From positions 1-38,378 of the forward strand of contig JAHLFS010000032.1 of the NCBI GenBank assembly GCA_018883675.1: DNA of 38,378 bases. The letters are read 5' to 3'. Position numbers and translations under genes: made by a program. This DNA comes from Candidatus Paralactobacillus gallistercoris (lineage in GTDB: Bacteria > Bacillota > Bacilli > Lactobacillales > Lactobacillaceae). Below, in pieces: positions 17,359-26,758 of this stretch (position 1 is its first letter; the number at the start of each line of letters is the position of its first letter). The notes beneath the pieces are model-generated. The model saw nothing but the letters and a program-made list of their open reading frames with translations. It was not told the origin of the DNA and did no database searches.

Positions 17359-19873
17359 TAATAATAATTAATCCGTAAAGTAATAATGCACTAATACTAA
17401 TTAGTATCCCTAAGCGTAACCCCGGTACTTGGTAATAAACTTTAATCTGGTTTTTACCAGTCGTGATGGGCACTGCTGTTAAACCACTCAAGATTTTTTT
17501 AGGCGTAACACTTTTACCATTAATTTGGGCATGCCAACCTGGTTCATATGGTAGTGATAATAATAACCAGTGATGCGTACTATGATTAATCATTGTTGCC
17601 GTAAACACTGGTTCGCCATGTTGCCATGTTAAGCGTGGTTGATAGGTGCCAGCTTGTTGAATTCGTTGACGACATTGCTGCCACTGCTCTTGATCTAAAC
17701 TAGCAATATCAAGCCCACGAACCGTGGCTTTTTGAAGAGTAATGGTAACGGTAAAGTTTTGGCCAACCTGATGAGTTCCTAAATTACACAAAAAACGAAA
17801 ACCATCCGCATTAATCGCCGGTTGTTGGGAATGACCATTAACTAATAAATCATCATAAGTAGTTGCATTATGCGTTGCGTTCAAATAAACCGGTCCCGTC
17901 GTTAATGGTTGTAAAACCAAGTGATGTCGGTAACCATTACGTAACGGTGTTACTTGATCATTAATTATTTTAACTGGCGTAAACAGATTACTTCCTTGCC
18001 AATTTTGCAATAAACGTTGCTGATTAGTCAGCATATTAGTCGTATGTAATGTTAAATTAGCAACATTAGCCGGAATAACTACACCTAACCCACAAGCATT
18101 ATGATTAATATGACTGGTTAAGTGATGGGACGACAACGTTAATTGTTGCTGAACATCCAGAACTAATTCACTAATTGGATCAAGCCCTTCGCCACAAATG
18201 CGCCGCTGGTTACGACTAAATAAACCTAAATTATGTTCGGCAATCCGACTATTTTCATTTAAGGTTGAATTGTAGCCGAATAGCCCATCATAAGCGAATA
18301 ATAAGCCTTCGTTATAGTTATTATATGTTTCGCGATAAGCCGACCGTAATAAAGTGTTATTGCTATTAAGACGGCTAAAATATGGCGTCTTGTGCCGCTT
18401 ATTTAATTGTGTTGCTTGTTGTTGGTAAGCATGCGCATAAACACTTTGATTTCCTAAAGGTGTAAAACGCATCACCAATAACCAATTAACCAACATTTCA
18501 CTAGTAACAATCAGAAACAACCACTGTTGCCGTTTTATAAATAATAATAACGTTGTCAAAACGATGTAACTAATACTTGTCATTAGTGAAAATGATGGCA
18601 CAACATTGGTATTATAGTCGCTTAGCCAACTAATGGCATGCAAAGGCAGCCGACTACTGTAATAACCGAGTAACATTAATATTATTAATGCGGCTGGTAA
18701 CAAATAACGCCACCGCAAAGCCACATGCGCAACGCCGGCTTGCCAACTTTCCCAGCCCCAGACAATTAACATAAAAATGATGACAAAGACATTGCGAAAA
18801 GGAAAACCGGCTGGTTGCTGCCCTAAGTGCCAAATGGTATTAAATACTTGTAAATTAGTTGTCAATAACAGTACGAACAAAAACACGAAAACATGACGCT
18901 TATGCCAGCGGGTAATTTGCGGATTAACCCATAAAAAGATTACCAGCAAAATCACCAAGCTCGTACAAAAAAGCGCAGGAGCGTGCGTTAAATGAGATTG
19001 ATAATTCGTAGCGCCTACGCCTAACTGATTAAAAACATCTAACCCATATTCCGGTAATAATGACAAAGGCGTTTTGGTTGTTTTAGCGGTTTGTAACATG
19101 CCTAAAGCCGTTGGTAATAAGACAATGGCACTAGCAGCAGCAGCTAAAATGCCAGTTTCCATTACTTTTAACACGGCCTTACCAAAATGCCGCCATAAAG
19201 TTAATAAACGCCAACGTGCTTGTCCGTGTTCGCATAACTGATAAAACGTGTACATACCGACAAATAAGCATGTCATATAACCTAAGTAAAAGTTAGTAAT
19301 AATACTAATTAATAGCCAGATAAATAACCGTGAAATTCGTCCGCGATTAAATACTTCATCAACCCCATCAATAATCAACGGTAACCAAATTAACGCATCT
19401 AACCACATGATATTAAAGTAACTGGTCGTTACAAAGCCACAACAACTATAAGCAACGGCAAATAATAGCACCATTTTATTAGTTGTTTGAAAATGACGGC
19501 ATAGAAAATAAGTCATGGTTAGCGCAATCGTAGCTACTTTTAAAATTAAAATCCAAGTAATAATGGTAGGGACCGCACTTGCTTGACCAAATAATAGCAA
19601 AACATTAAATGGACTTAATAAATAATATGCAATCGTCGGCACAAAATTAGTGCCTAAGCCCTGGGCAAAAGTATACAAAGTAACATGGTGCGTTAAAAGC
19701 ATCCGACGCCAAGCACTTAAAAAGCTATTATACTGTGCACCCATATCACTGATTAATAAATTATTATTGCCAAAAGGCGTAATGTGCATTATTGCTAAAA
19801 CAGTAATAATAATGCCCGCTGCTAATAACCAGGCAGCGAACATTAATAAGTAACGTGATTTATCTTTTTTCAT
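17339..19873 (-). CDS. yfhO: YfhO family membrane protein (GT-C-like glycosylation factor)
   Basis: 844-residue protein with about 12-13 N-terminal transmembrane segments and a C-terminal extracytoplasmic beta-rich domain ending in a final helix (LRLGILISISALLLYGLIII). The ISDMGAQY signature (41-48) in the first outer loop resembles the acidic motif of GT-C enzymes. In B. subtilis, YfhO works with CsbB and GtcA to put GlcNAc on lipoteichoic acid, using undecaprenyl-phosphate-sugar. A similar wall-polymer glycosylation role is inferred here. Its ATG overlaps the PAP2 stop by one base (TAATG), indicating translational coupling. The 3' end is shared with nhaC. Confidence 0.88.
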   Translation of the reverse strand: MKKDKSRYLLMFAAWLLAAGIIITVLAIMHITPFGNNNLLISDMGAQYNSFLSAWRRMLLTHHVTLYTFAQGLGTNFVPTIAYYLLSPFNVLLLFGQASAVPTIITWILILKVATIALTMTYFLCRHFQTTNKMVLLFAVAYSCCGFVTTSYFNIMWLDALIWLPLIIDGVDEVFNRGRISRLFIWLLISIITNFYLGYMTCLFVGMYTFYQLCEHGQARWRLLTLWRHFGKAVLKVMETGILAAAASAIVLLPTALGMLQTAKTTKTPLSLLPEYGLDVFNQLGVGATNYQSHLTHAPALFCTSLVILLVIFLWVNPQITRWHKRHVFVFLFVLLLTTNLQVFNTIWHLGQQPAGFPFRNVFVIIFMLIVWGWESWQAGVAHVALRWRYLLPAALIILMLLGYYSSRLPLHAISWLSDYNTNVVPSFSLMTSISYIVLTTLLLFIKRQQWLFLIVTSEMLVNWLLVMRFTPLGNQSVYAHAYQQQATQLNKRHKTPYFSRLNSNNTLLRSAYRETYNNYNEGLLFAYDGLFGYNSTLNENSRIAEHNLGLFSRNQRRICGEGLDPISELVLDVQQQLTLSSHHLTSHINHNACGLGVVIPANVANLTLHTTNMLTNQQRLLQNWQGSNLFTPVKIINDQVTPLRNGYRHHLVLQPLTTGPVYLNATHNATTYDDLLVNGHSQQPAINADGFRFLCNLGTHQVGQNFTVTITLQKATVRGLDIASLDQEQWQQCRQRIQQAGTYQPRLTWQHGEPVFTATMINHSTHHWLLLSLPYEPGWHAQINGKSVTPKKILSGLTAVPITTGKNQIKVYYQVPGLRLGILISISALLLYGLIIIKQKAEA

Positions 19874-20535
19874 TATGAACGTGCCCGATAGTGATTAATA
19901 CTGTTTTGATGATTAGCTTGCCACTTGAAGTAAAGCCATTTAGCTAATTCCCAGCAACCAGCTGCCAACAAAATTGCACCTAAAGTATCACTTAAATAAT
20001 GAGCCCGTAAATAAATACGTGATAACAATACTAACAACGTCCAAAGCGTGGCCAAACAAATGGCTACGACTTGAATGCTATTATTATGTAATTTCTTAAT
20101 TACTAAAGCAATAATCATAATCATCAATAACGTCGTGCCAAAAACGTGACCACTTGGAAAACTATAACCATGGGCAGGTGCTAAGCGCATTGTAGGTCGT
20201 GGGCGTTTAATAATATGTTTAATAATTACGGCAACGCCATTACTAATAATTAAAGTAATACCCATAAAAATACCATGTTGAAAATCATGGCGCGCAATTA
20301 AAACCAAGGCAATAATAATACCAATCGCAAAATCACACATCGGACTACCAATAGTGGTTACCATTTTAAAAAAGGTAGTTTTCCCGGGGCTAACTAAGGT
20401 GTCAAAGAAACTAGTTACCATATCATCACAATGATATAACCAACTAGCATGTACTTTAACGAGTACAGCTAATATCGCAAAAAGCGCTAAGTATAATGTC
20501 GCCATTTTGCCTTCACGATTTGTCTTCACAAGCAT
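19873..20535 (-). CDS. PAP2 family membrane phosphatase
   Basis: Phosphatidic-acid-phosphatase type 2 enzyme with six hydrophobic segments. All three active-site motifs are present: KHIIKRPRP, FPSGH and SRIYLRAHYLSD. Likely substrates are lipid phosphates such as undecaprenyl pyrophosphate or phosphatidylglycerophosphate. The reading frame extends to a GTG at 20550, but ATG 20535 is preferred because GAGG lies 9 nt upstream of it and nothing Shine-Dalgarno-like precedes the GTG. A third candidate ATG (residue 11) has GAAGG 4 nt upstream. Stop/start overlap with yfhO suggests that carrier-lipid recycling and sugar transfer are coupled. Confidence 0.9.
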   Translation of the reverse strand: MLVKTNREGKMATLYLALFAILAVLVKVHASWLYHCDDMVTSFFDTLVSPGKTTFFKMVTTIGSPMCDFAIGIIIALVLIARHDFQHGIFMGITLIISNGVAVIIKHIIKRPRPTMRLAPAHGYSFPSGHVFGTTLLMIMIIALVIKKLHNNSIQVVAICLATLWTLLVLLSRIYLRAHYLSDTLGAILLAAGCWELAKWLYFKWQANHQNSINHYRARS

Positions 20536-20559
20536 TTTTCTTAACCTCACATTAATAAT

Positions 20560-20594
20560 AAAACGCCCTCATCATTAAATTAATGACGAGGACG
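20560..20594 (-). terminator. prs terminator
   Basis: A 15-bp stem with two G-T pairs (outer arms CGTCCTCGTC and GATGAGGGCG on the minus strand) and a 1-3-nt loop, followed by TTTTATTATT. It also separates prs from the PAP2 gene. Confidence 0.85.
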
Positions 20595-20611
20595 ATCAGC
20601 AATTTATTTAA

Positions 20612-21589
20612 TTAGTCTTGTTGTTTAAAGTAATTTTCAAATAATGGACTAACTGATTTATTTTCATGAATTCGTTTAATTGCATCCCCGATTAATGGTC
20701 CAACGGAAACTTGCACCATTTTATCAATCTGCTTATCAGCTGGTAATTGAATTGAATCCGTTACTACTAACTTCTTAATTGCGGAATCAGCAATTCGTTG
20801 TAAAGCTGGACCAGAAAGAATTGGATGGGTACAACTTGCATAAACTTCAATGGCACCAGCTGCTTTTAAAGCATTAGCAGCATTAGTAATTGTTCCGGCA
20901 GTATCGATCATATCATCAATTAAGATGCACCGTTTGCCTTCAACATGACCAACAATATTCATTACTTCAGAAACATTAGGCCGTGGCCGCCGCTTATCAA
21001 TAATCGCAATTGGTGCTTTTAAATATTGCGCTAATTTCCGCGCCCGGGTAACGCCACCATGGTCAGGCGAAACAACTACAGCATCTTCATCCAAATGATT
21101 ATTTAAGAAATATTCGGCTAATAATGGGGCTGCCATTAAGTGATCCACCGGAATATCGAAAAAGCCTTGAATTTGTGCAGCATGTAAATCTAAGGCAATG
21201 ACCCGATCAGCGCCCGCACGTTGTAACATATTAGCAACCAACTTTGCCGTGATTGGTTCACGTGAACGGGCTTTGCGATCTTGCCGTGCATAACCATAAT
21301 AAGGAATAACAGCATTAATCGTATTAACTGAAGCACGCCGCAATGCATCAATCATGATTAATAGTTCCATTAAATTATCATTTACTGGTTGCGAAGTTGA
21401 TTGGACAACATAAACATCCGCGCCCCGCACGCTTTCTTCAATATTAATTTGAATTTCACCATCGCTGAAACGATTAACCGTTGATTTACTTAATTCAACG
21501 CCTACTTCATCAGCAATTTTTTGTGCTAATGGTTGATTAGCATTAAGCGCAAAAATTTTTAATTTAGGATCACTATAATGATTAGACAT
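20612..21589 (-). CDS. prs: ribose-phosphate pyrophosphokinase (PRPP synthetase)
   Basis: Makes PRPP from ribose-5-phosphate and ATP, feeding purine, pyrimidine, NAD, His and Trp synthesis. Seen: [62 protein letters not shown], and the PRPP loop [17 protein letters not shown] 21589 is chosen because GGAGG lies 5 nt upstream; the longer frame to 21619 has no ribosome binding site. The protein is then 325 residues, the usual class I length. The order glmU-prs is the conserved Gram-positive arrangement. Confidence 0.96.
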   Translation of the reverse strand: MSNHYSDPKLKIFALNANQPLAQKIADEVGVELSKSTVNRFSDGEIQINIEESVRGADVYVVQSTSQPVNDNLMELLIMIDALRRASVNTINAVIPYYGYARQDRKARSREPITAKLVANMLQRAGADRVIALDLHAAQIQGFFDIPVDHLMAAPLLAEYFLNNHLDEDAVVVSPDHGGVTRARKLAQYLKAPIAIIDKRRPRPNVSEVMNIVGHVEGKRCILIDDMIDTAGTITNAANALKAAGAIEVYASCTHPILSGPALQRIADSAIKKLVVTDSIQLPADKQIDKMVQVSVGPLIGDAIKRIHENKSVSPLFENYFKQQD

Positions 21590-21680
21590 GGCTTCCTCCA
21601 TTATTTTTACTTTATACATTTACTAAAAAAGAATAATGCAAAAATAAGCCTAATTGCAAGTTTTATTCTAAAAAAGCATA

Positions 21681-23072
21681 TTATTCATTCCAAGCAGGAT
21701 CATCGGCTACTGGTAATTTTTTCCAGTAATCTAACTTATTAGTTTGCCGAGCCCGCCCAATTGCCATGGCATGATATGGTACGTCTTCAGTAACCGTCGT
21801 ATCAGCCGCCACAAAACTATGGTCAGCAATTTTGACTGGCGCGATAATATTAGCATCACTGCCAATAAAGCTATGGTCACCCACATCAGCATGATTCTTC
21901 TTAACACCGTCATAATTAATAAAGATCGTACCGCAACCCACATTAACATCAGTACCTAACGTTGCGTCACCGACATATGACAAATGGCCCACTTTCGTCC
22001 GTGCACCAATTTGCGCATTCTTAATTTCACAGAAGTTACCGATATGCACATCTTCACCAATATCAGCCTTAGGACGCAAATGACTATTAGGACCAATATT
22101 AGAATGTTTCCGCATAATGGCATTTTCTAAAGTTGAACTAGTCACTGTTACTTCATCTTCTAAGGTTGAATCAGTAATGGTTGAAAATGAACCAATGTGG
22201 CAATCTTCACCAATTACCGTTTGTCCTTTAAGGTAAACGGCTGGTTCAATAACGGTATCAGCCCCAATCTTAACGTCAATATCAATATATGTATTCGTTG
22301 GATCAATTAATGTGACGCCATTATCCATGTGCATGGCATTAATGCGCGCTTGCATCAAACGAGTAGCTTCGGCCAAGGCTTGCCGGGTATTCACATTCAT
22401 TGATTCAGCAAAACTATGCATCCGGTAAGCAGCAATTTTGGCGCCTTCCCGTTTAAGAATTTCAATAACATCCGTTAAATAATATTCACCTTGGGCATTA
22501 TTATTGGTAACTTTATGTAAAGCAGCAAATAAAGCCTTATTATTAAAGCAGTACACCCCAGTATTTACTTCATCAATTGCTGCTTCTTCTTGTGTGGCAT
22601 CTTTTTGTTCCACAATCTTAGTAACATTGCCATCAAGATCACGAACAATGCGACCGTAACCAGTTGGATTAGGTGCAGTAGCGGTTAAAACAGTTGCTAC
22701 GGCATCTTGTTGTTGATGATATGCAAATAAGTGCTTAAAAGTCCGTGCTGTAAATAATGGCGCATCACCATTGGCTACTAAAGTAATACCATCGCAAGCT
22801 GATAAAAGACTTTCAGCTTGCAATACGCCATGACCAGTTCCTAATTGTTCCTTTTGATAAGCATATTCAGTTTGGTCACCTAAAACCGCCTTCACTTTAT
22901 CAGCATCATGACCAATAATCGTAATAATCCGTTGTGGTGCTAATTGCTTAACTTGGTCTACTACATGAGCCACAATCGGCCGTCCACAAATTGGATGTAA
23001 TACTTTAGTTAATTTTGATTTCATTCGTGTGCCTTGACCAGCAGCCAAGATCACTACATTCTTTGCTGTCAT
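21681..23072 (-). CDS. glmU: bifunctional UDP-N-acetylglucosamine pyrophosphorylase / glucosamine-1-phosphate N-acetyltransferase
   Basis: Makes UDP-GlcNAc, the substrate of MurA and of wall-polymer synthesis. Seen: N-terminal nucleotidyltransferase [40 protein letters not shown] and GYGRIVRD; then a left-handed beta-helix of hexapeptide repeats (about 255-440) with [32 protein letters not shown] and [10 protein letters not shown]. At 463 residues it is full length. AAAGGA lies upstream. It has its own promoter, so glmU-prs is likely one unit ending at the terminator beyond prs. Confidence 0.96.
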   Translation of the reverse strand: MTAKNVVILAAGQGTRMKSKLTKVLHPICGRPIVAHVVDQVKQLAPQRIITIIGHDADKVKAVLGDQTEYAYQKEQLGTGHGVLQAESLLSACDGITLVANGDAPLFTARTFKHLFAYHQQQDAVATVLTATAPNPTGYGRIVRDLDGNVTKIVEQKDATQEEAAIDEVNTGVYCFNNKALFAALHKVTNNNAQGEYYLTDVIEILKREGAKIAAYRMHSFAESMNVNTRQALAEATRLMQARINAMHMDNGVTLIDPTNTYIDIDVKIGADTVIEPAVYLKGQTVIGEDCHIGSFSTITDSTLEDEVTVTSSTLENAIMRKHSNIGPNSHLRPKADIGEDVHIGNFCEIKNAQIGARTKVGHLSYVGDATLGTDVNVGCGTIFINYDGVKKNHADVGDHSFIGSDANIIAPVKIADHSFVAADTTVTEDVPYHAMAIGRARQTNKLDYWKKLPVADDPAWNE

Positions 23073-23104
23073 ACTAATTAATTCCTTTACTTGTTCTTAT
23101 TCTC

Positions 23105-23133
23105 ATTCTAACTAAAAAAGATAATGTAAGCAA
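23105..23133 (-). promoter_or_regulatory. glmU promoter
   Basis: Minus-strand TTGCTT (23128-23133), 17-bp spacer, TAGAAT (23105-23110), ending about 32 bp before the glmU ATG. The -35 begins just downstream of the purR stop. Confidence 0.6.
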
Positions 23134-23139
23134 AACGCG

Positions 23140-23925
23140 CTATGCAAAAATATGCCGATACTTAAGTAAGTATTGCTGATAATCAAAATGCGCATGTTGC
23201 GTTAATGTCATCGTAAATAATGCACTATATGGTTGTTCGAAAACAGTTGGCACATCAAGTACATCAAATAAAGTAGTGACACCCACACACTGCGTTGATG
23301 TTGCCGTAAGCAAAGCCAACAAGCGTTGTAATTGACGACCACTTCGTATTGCGGTATCAATCACTAAAACATGCATGCCACTTTGCAAAGCATCATAGGG
23401 AATGTGCAAATTAGCAATACCCAAACTAACTTCAGAAAGCGTAGGTGTGGCAATAACACAAGGTACATTTAATAGCGTTGCTACACATTGGGCTAAATTA
23501 GTACCATCACCACTAACTGTTAAAATAGCATCAACATTTTGCTGATGATACTGGGTAGCGATAATTCTGCTTAAATACTGTAATAAAGCATTGTTATAGT
23601 TGATATTAGTTATTATATATCTATTATTAAAAATACGTTGTGAAGTTGACAGATATTGGGCGATTTTCGGTAAATTATTCTGAAGTTCTGCTAAAGTCAC
23701 CATTGGTATGTAGCAAGCACCACCACTGGCACCAGCAATCGTAATTAAATAACCACTTGCACCTTTTTGCAACGTTTTCTTTATTAATAATAGATCTTCG
23801 CTAATCGTTGACTTAGCTGTTTGATAGCGCTGCGTAAAAAAAGCTAACGGAATGCGCATATGCGGATGCATTAGTAAATACTGCATCATGTCAATCAAGC
23901 GTTCATTCCGACGTAAATTTAACAT
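23140..23925 (-). CDS. purR: PurR-type purine operon regulator with a degraded PRPP site
   Basis: By position (ispE-purR-glmU) and N-terminus this is the Gram-positive purine regulator. The winged-helix part is well kept: RRNERLIDMMQYLLMHPH, FFTQRYQTAKSTISEDL, GASGGACYIP. The phosphoribosyltransferase-like domain is divergent. Where B. subtilis has VLIIDDFMKAGGT, this protein has VLVIDTAIRSGRQ (186-198): the second acidic residue and the second Gly of the PRPP loop are lost. The flexible loop near 160-175 is also changed. At 261 residues it is shorter than the usual 270-285. GAGGG precedes the ATG. PRPP, and perhaps ppGpp, sensing is probably altered; DNA binding looks intact. Confidence 0.85.
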   Translation of the reverse strand: MLNLRRNERLIDMMQYLLMHPHMRIPLAFFTQRYQTAKSTISEDLLLIKKTLQKGASGYLITIAGASGGACYIPMVTLAELQNNLPKIAQYLSTSQRIFNNRYIITNINYNNALLQYLSRIIATQYHQQNVDAILTVSGDGTNLAQCVATLLNVPCVIATPTLSEVSLGIANLHIPYDALQSGMHVLVIDTAIRSGRQLQRLLALLTATSTQCVGVTTLFDVLDVPTVFEQPYSALFTMTLTQHAHFDYQQYLLKYRHIFA

Positions 23926-23943
23926 TGGCTTCCCTCATATTAT

Positions 23944-23993
23944 TATTTATTAATTGGACAATACAATTACTAATAGCTAATAATTAATAAATA
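23944..23993. repeat. 12-bp inverted repeat upstream of purR
   Basis: TATTTATTAATT (23944-23955) and AATTAATAAATA (23982-23993) are perfect inverted copies separated by 26 bp, all A/T, in the ispE-purR gap. It could be a looped operator or chance in A/T-rich DNA. No PurBox-like GC core is visible. Confidence 0.35.
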
Positions 23994-24018
23994 TTATGCA
24001 TTGTATCACTTACGTAAA

Positions 24019-24876
24019 TCATGATAACGTGGGGCGCACTAAGTAAACTTCACGGCAAAAGCCTTTCATACTATTAAAAACATGCTGCGCCCGTGAATAT
24101 TTTTCACATAATCCAAATACTGTTGGACCACTACCACTCATCTGCGCAATTTGGGCACCAAACTTACGCATTTGCATGCACATGCGGGTAATATCATTGC
24201 AGTGCGTATTGGTAATTGGTGCTAAGACATTGCCCATTCCCGCAATCATTTCTTGAAAATCATGGCGACTAATCCCTCGTAATAAACGTTCGGTATCAGG
24301 ATGATCATTAACTTGTTCATAGTCTAATTGCTGCAAAATCGTCGGCGTTGAAATGCTAACTTGCGGTTTAGCCAAAATAACCCAAAATGGGGGCAATGTC
24401 GGTAAAATATTAATTTTTTCACCCCGACCAGTTACCAAAGCTGGGCGTGAATACACACAATATGGCACGTCAGAATCAACTTGCAATCCTAACTGGGCTA
24501 ATTGTGATAATGATAAGTTTAACTGCCATAAATCATTCAAGCCACGTAAAACAGCCGCGGCATCAGTACTGCCACCGCCCAAGCCGGCAGCTACCGGAAT
24601 ATGCTTTTCAATAGCAATGGTAGCGCCTTGTTTAACATGATATTCACGTTGTAAAACCACGGCGGCTTGATAAGCTAAATTACGTTTATCTTCCGGTAAA
24701 AAACCAGTATCGGTTGCGACAGTAATTTTATTATCATCGCGCAACGTAATATGCACATAATCAGCTAAATCAACTGACGTCATTACCATTTTCCATTCAT
24801 GTTGGCCATCATGGTGCTGAAATAACGCATCTAAGCTCAAATTAATCTTAGCGGGAGCTTTGTTAACAACTTCCAT
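24019..24876 (-). CDS. ispE: 4-diphosphocytidyl-2-C-methyl-D-erythritol kinase
   Basis: GHMP kinase of the MEP isoprenoid pathway. Seen: APAKINLSL with the catalytic Lys10, the ATP loop PVAAGLGGGSTDAAAV (94-109), DVPYC, and the C-terminal MSGSGPTVFGL. At 285 residues it is full length. Many lactobacilli use the mevalonate pathway and nevertheless keep ispE in this conserved locus, where its role is debated; no other MEP gene is in the window. It has its own promoter (24909-24938) and lies between veg and purR as in Bacillus. Confidence 0.93.
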   Translation of the reverse strand: MEVVNKAPAKINLSLDALFQHHDGQHEWKMVMTSVDLADYVHITLRDDNKITVATDTGFLPEDKRNLAYQAAVVLQREYHVKQGATIAIEKHIPVAAGLGGGSTDAAAVLRGLNDLWQLNLSLSQLAQLGLQVDSDVPYCVYSRPALVTGRGEKINILPTLPPFWVILAKPQVSISTPTILQQLDYEQVNDHPDTERLLRGISRHDFQEMIAGMGNVLAPITNTHCNDITRMCMQMRKFGAQIAQMSGSGPTVFGLCEKYSRAQHVFNSMKGFCREVYLVRPTLS

Positions 24877-24908
24877 GTAAACACCTTTAGATTAAAATTA
24901 TTAATCAT

Positions 24909-24938
24909 ATTATAACGAAAATTAACTTTAACCGCCAA
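24909..24938 (-). promoter_or_regulatory. ispE promoter
   Basis: Minus-strand TTGGCG (24933-24938), 18-bp spacer, perfect TATAAT (24909-24914); expected start near 24902, about 25 bp before the ATG. Confidence 0.6.
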
Positions 24939-24955
24939 AAATTCATAATGACAAC

Positions 24956-24987
24956 AAAAATACCCTAGTAAACGCTACTAGGGTATT
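24956..24987 (-). terminator. veg terminator
   Basis: AATACCCTAGTA / TACTAGGGTATT stem, 5-nt loop, then TTTTTG on the minus strand. The upstream arm overlaps the veg stop codon. Confidence 0.88.
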
Positions 24988-25234
24988 AATTACTTTCATC
25001 ATCAAATTGTAAATCAACAGTTTGGGTTAATAAATCTGTGTAATTATAAGACACACGACGGGCATATGCGTCGTGATCATGGTCTAATTCCACAGTAAAA
25101 ATAGCCGGATACGTCTTCGTTAAAACACCATTGTGCTTAATAATCCGCTTCCGTCCAGCTTGAACCATAATTTGTAAGTGTTGACCAATGTGTTGATCAA
25201 GATATTTTTTAATTTGTACTAATGTTACTGGCAT
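24986..25234 (-). CDS. veg: Veg family protein
   Basis: Small (82 residues), highly expressed protein of low-GC Gram-positives with an SH3-like beta fold. In B. subtilis, Veg is linked to biofilm matrix regulation and spore outgrowth. Seen: GQHLQIMVQAGRKRIIKHNGVLTKTYPAIFTVEL and RRVSYNYTDLLTQTVDLQF. GAGGTGG is the ribosome binding site. A very good promoter lies upstream and a terminator follows directly, so it is a one-gene transcript. Confidence 0.93.
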   Translation of the reverse strand: MPVTLVQIKKYLDQHIGQHLQIMVQAGRKRIIKHNGVLTKTYPAIFTVELDHDHDAYARRVSYNYTDLLTQTVDLQFDDESN

Positions 25235-25260
25235 AAATATTCCACCTCAAATACGAGAGT

Positions 25261-25289
25261 AGTATACCATTTTCATTATGAAATTACAA
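25261..25289 (-). promoter_or_regulatory. veg promoter with extended -10
   Basis: Minus-strand TTGTAA (25284-25289), 17-bp spacer ending in TGG, TATACT (25261-25266). The strength agrees with the known high expression of veg genes. Confidence 0.7.
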
Positions 25290-25319
25290 TTTCAGCATAA
25301 ATTGAGCAATACAACACAC

Positions 25320-26195
25320 TTATTTTTTAATTTTTTGTAAATCATGGTATAAATTAACAAACATTGGCACTGTCAACCGTTCAGCCCGAATTTGTGGATC
25401 AAGCTCACGAGTTTGCAAAACAACTTGCAATTGTTCTTTAATTAGTGGCTGTTTGCCATACATGTTAAGCAAGTTATTCCACAAACTTTTCCGCCGTTTG
25501 GCAAAACATCCTTTGACAAATTTAGCAAACCGACTTTGTTCATGTAAGGCTACTAGTGGCTGTGAACGGGGTACCAAACGAACAATGGCAGAATCAACGT
25601 TAGGTTGCGGTAAAAATACTGTACGGGGAACATTAAAAGCAATTTGCGCAGTTGTTAATGTTTGCACACTAACTGATAAACTGCCATAGGCTTTTGTACC
25701 CGGCATCGCAGTGAGACGTTGCGCAACTTCTTTTTGCATCATCATAACCATACATGTAAACGGTAATTCCGCTTGTAACAAGTGCAACATAATTGGCGTA
25801 GTAATGTAATATGGTAAGTTAGCAACCACTTTTAAATGATGCTGACCATCAAAGTGTTGCTGTAAAACAGTTGGCAAATCAGCACTTAAAATATCTTGAT
25901 TAAGTACCGTAATATTATGATATGGGCGTAAAGTATCTTGTAATACTGGTATTAAACGTTGGTCAATTTCAAAAGCTAACACTTGATGGGCGCGTTTCGC
26001 TAATTGTTCGGTTAAGGCACCGATCCCCGGCCCAATTTCAATAATATCATCGGCGGCACTAACGTCAGCAGCCATTACAATATTAAGCAAAATATCCTTA
26101 TTAGTTAAAAAATTTTGACCTAAACTTTTTTTTAATTGTAAATGATATTTTTGTAAGATTGCTTTAGTACGTTGTGGGGTTACAATATCAGTCAT
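25320..26195 (-). CDS. rsmA: 16S rRNA (adenine1518/1519-N6)-dimethyltransferase
   Basis: KsgA/RsmA dimethylates two adenosines near the 3' end of 16S rRNA during late 30S assembly. Seen: KKSLGQNFLTNKDI, the SAM motif EIGPGIGALTEQLAKRA, and the motif IV catalytic NLPYYITTPIM, followed by the C-terminal RNA-binding region. At 291 residues it is full length. Its ATG overlaps the rnmV stop by one base (TAATG), so the two are translationally coupled. Loss of this enzyme gives kasugamycin resistance in other species. Confidence 0.96.
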   Translation of the reverse strand: MTDIVTPQRTKAILQKYHLQLKKSLGQNFLTNKDILLNIVMAADVSAADDIIEIGPGIGALTEQLAKRAHQVLAFEIDQRLIPVLQDTLRPYHNITVLNQDILSADLPTVLQQHFDGQHHLKVVANLPYYITTPIMLHLLQAELPFTCMVMMMQKEVAQRLTAMPGTKAYGSLSVSVQTLTTAQIAFNVPRTVFLPQPNVDSAIVRLVPRSQPLVALHEQSRFAKFVKGCFAKRRKSLWNNLLNMYGKQPLIKEQLQVVLQTRELDPQIRAERLTVPMFVNLYHDLQKIKK

Positions 26196-26758
26196 TATTT
26201 TTCCTCACTATCAATTTTTTCAACTGCCGCTTGTAAAGCAGCTGGTGTAATTGCAAATTGGTGCAAACGACGTAATAACTGTTTGCCATTTGCATAACCA
26301 ATGTGTAATAAGTCACCCAGTTTTTCCCGGCGTGCGCGCGCTTGTGGGCCAACAATTAACCCTTTAGCCATAAGTAAATCGCGTGAAATCACTGGTTTAT
26401 CATCCGTTAGTAGCGGCGTATAAACATGTTGTAAAACGCGGCGTAAAGTAGCAGGATCAGCGTGTTCAACCCCTAAACTACCTTGCTTATGTGGTAAAGC
26501 TTCTTGGCGTGTCAAAAAAGCATGTTTTACTCCCGGCACATGTTGCGTAATAATATTACGAATGCGCTTACCCGAAAAATCAGGATCAGTCAAAACAATT
26601 ACACCGCGACGGGCTTGTGCCAGTTTAATTTGTGCTAACGTTTTTTGATTAATTGCGGAACCATTAGTTTCAATTGTATCAATATCAGGTCCTAAGGCTT
26701 CACGCAAACGTGCCGTATCATCACGACCTTCAACAACAATTACTTCTTTAATTTTCAT
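26195..26758 (-). CDS. rnmV: ribonuclease M5
   Basis: TOPRIM nuclease that finishes 5S rRNA maturation in low-GC Gram-positives. Seen: MKIKEVIVVEGRDDTARLREAL, with the TOPRIM Glu, and VLTDPDFSGKRIRN, with the DxD metal site; C-terminal GLIVGPQARARREKLGDLLHIGYANGKQLLRRL. ATG 26758 matches the B. subtilis N-terminus MKIKEIIVVEGRDD exactly; longer frames into tatD are spurious. At 187 residues it is normal. It starts 11 bp inside the end of tatD and overlaps rsmA by one base, so tatD-rnmV-rsmA form a tightly coupled operon. Confidence 0.95.
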   Translation of the reverse strand: MKIKEVIVVEGRDDTARLREALGPDIDTIETNGSAINQKTLAQIKLAQARRGVIVLTDPDFSGKRIRNIITQHVPGVKHAFLTRQEALPHKQGSLGVEHADPATLRRVLQHVYTPLLTDDKPVISRDLLMAKGLIVGPQARARREKLGDLLHIGYANGKQLLRRLHQFAITPAALQAAVEKIDSEEK

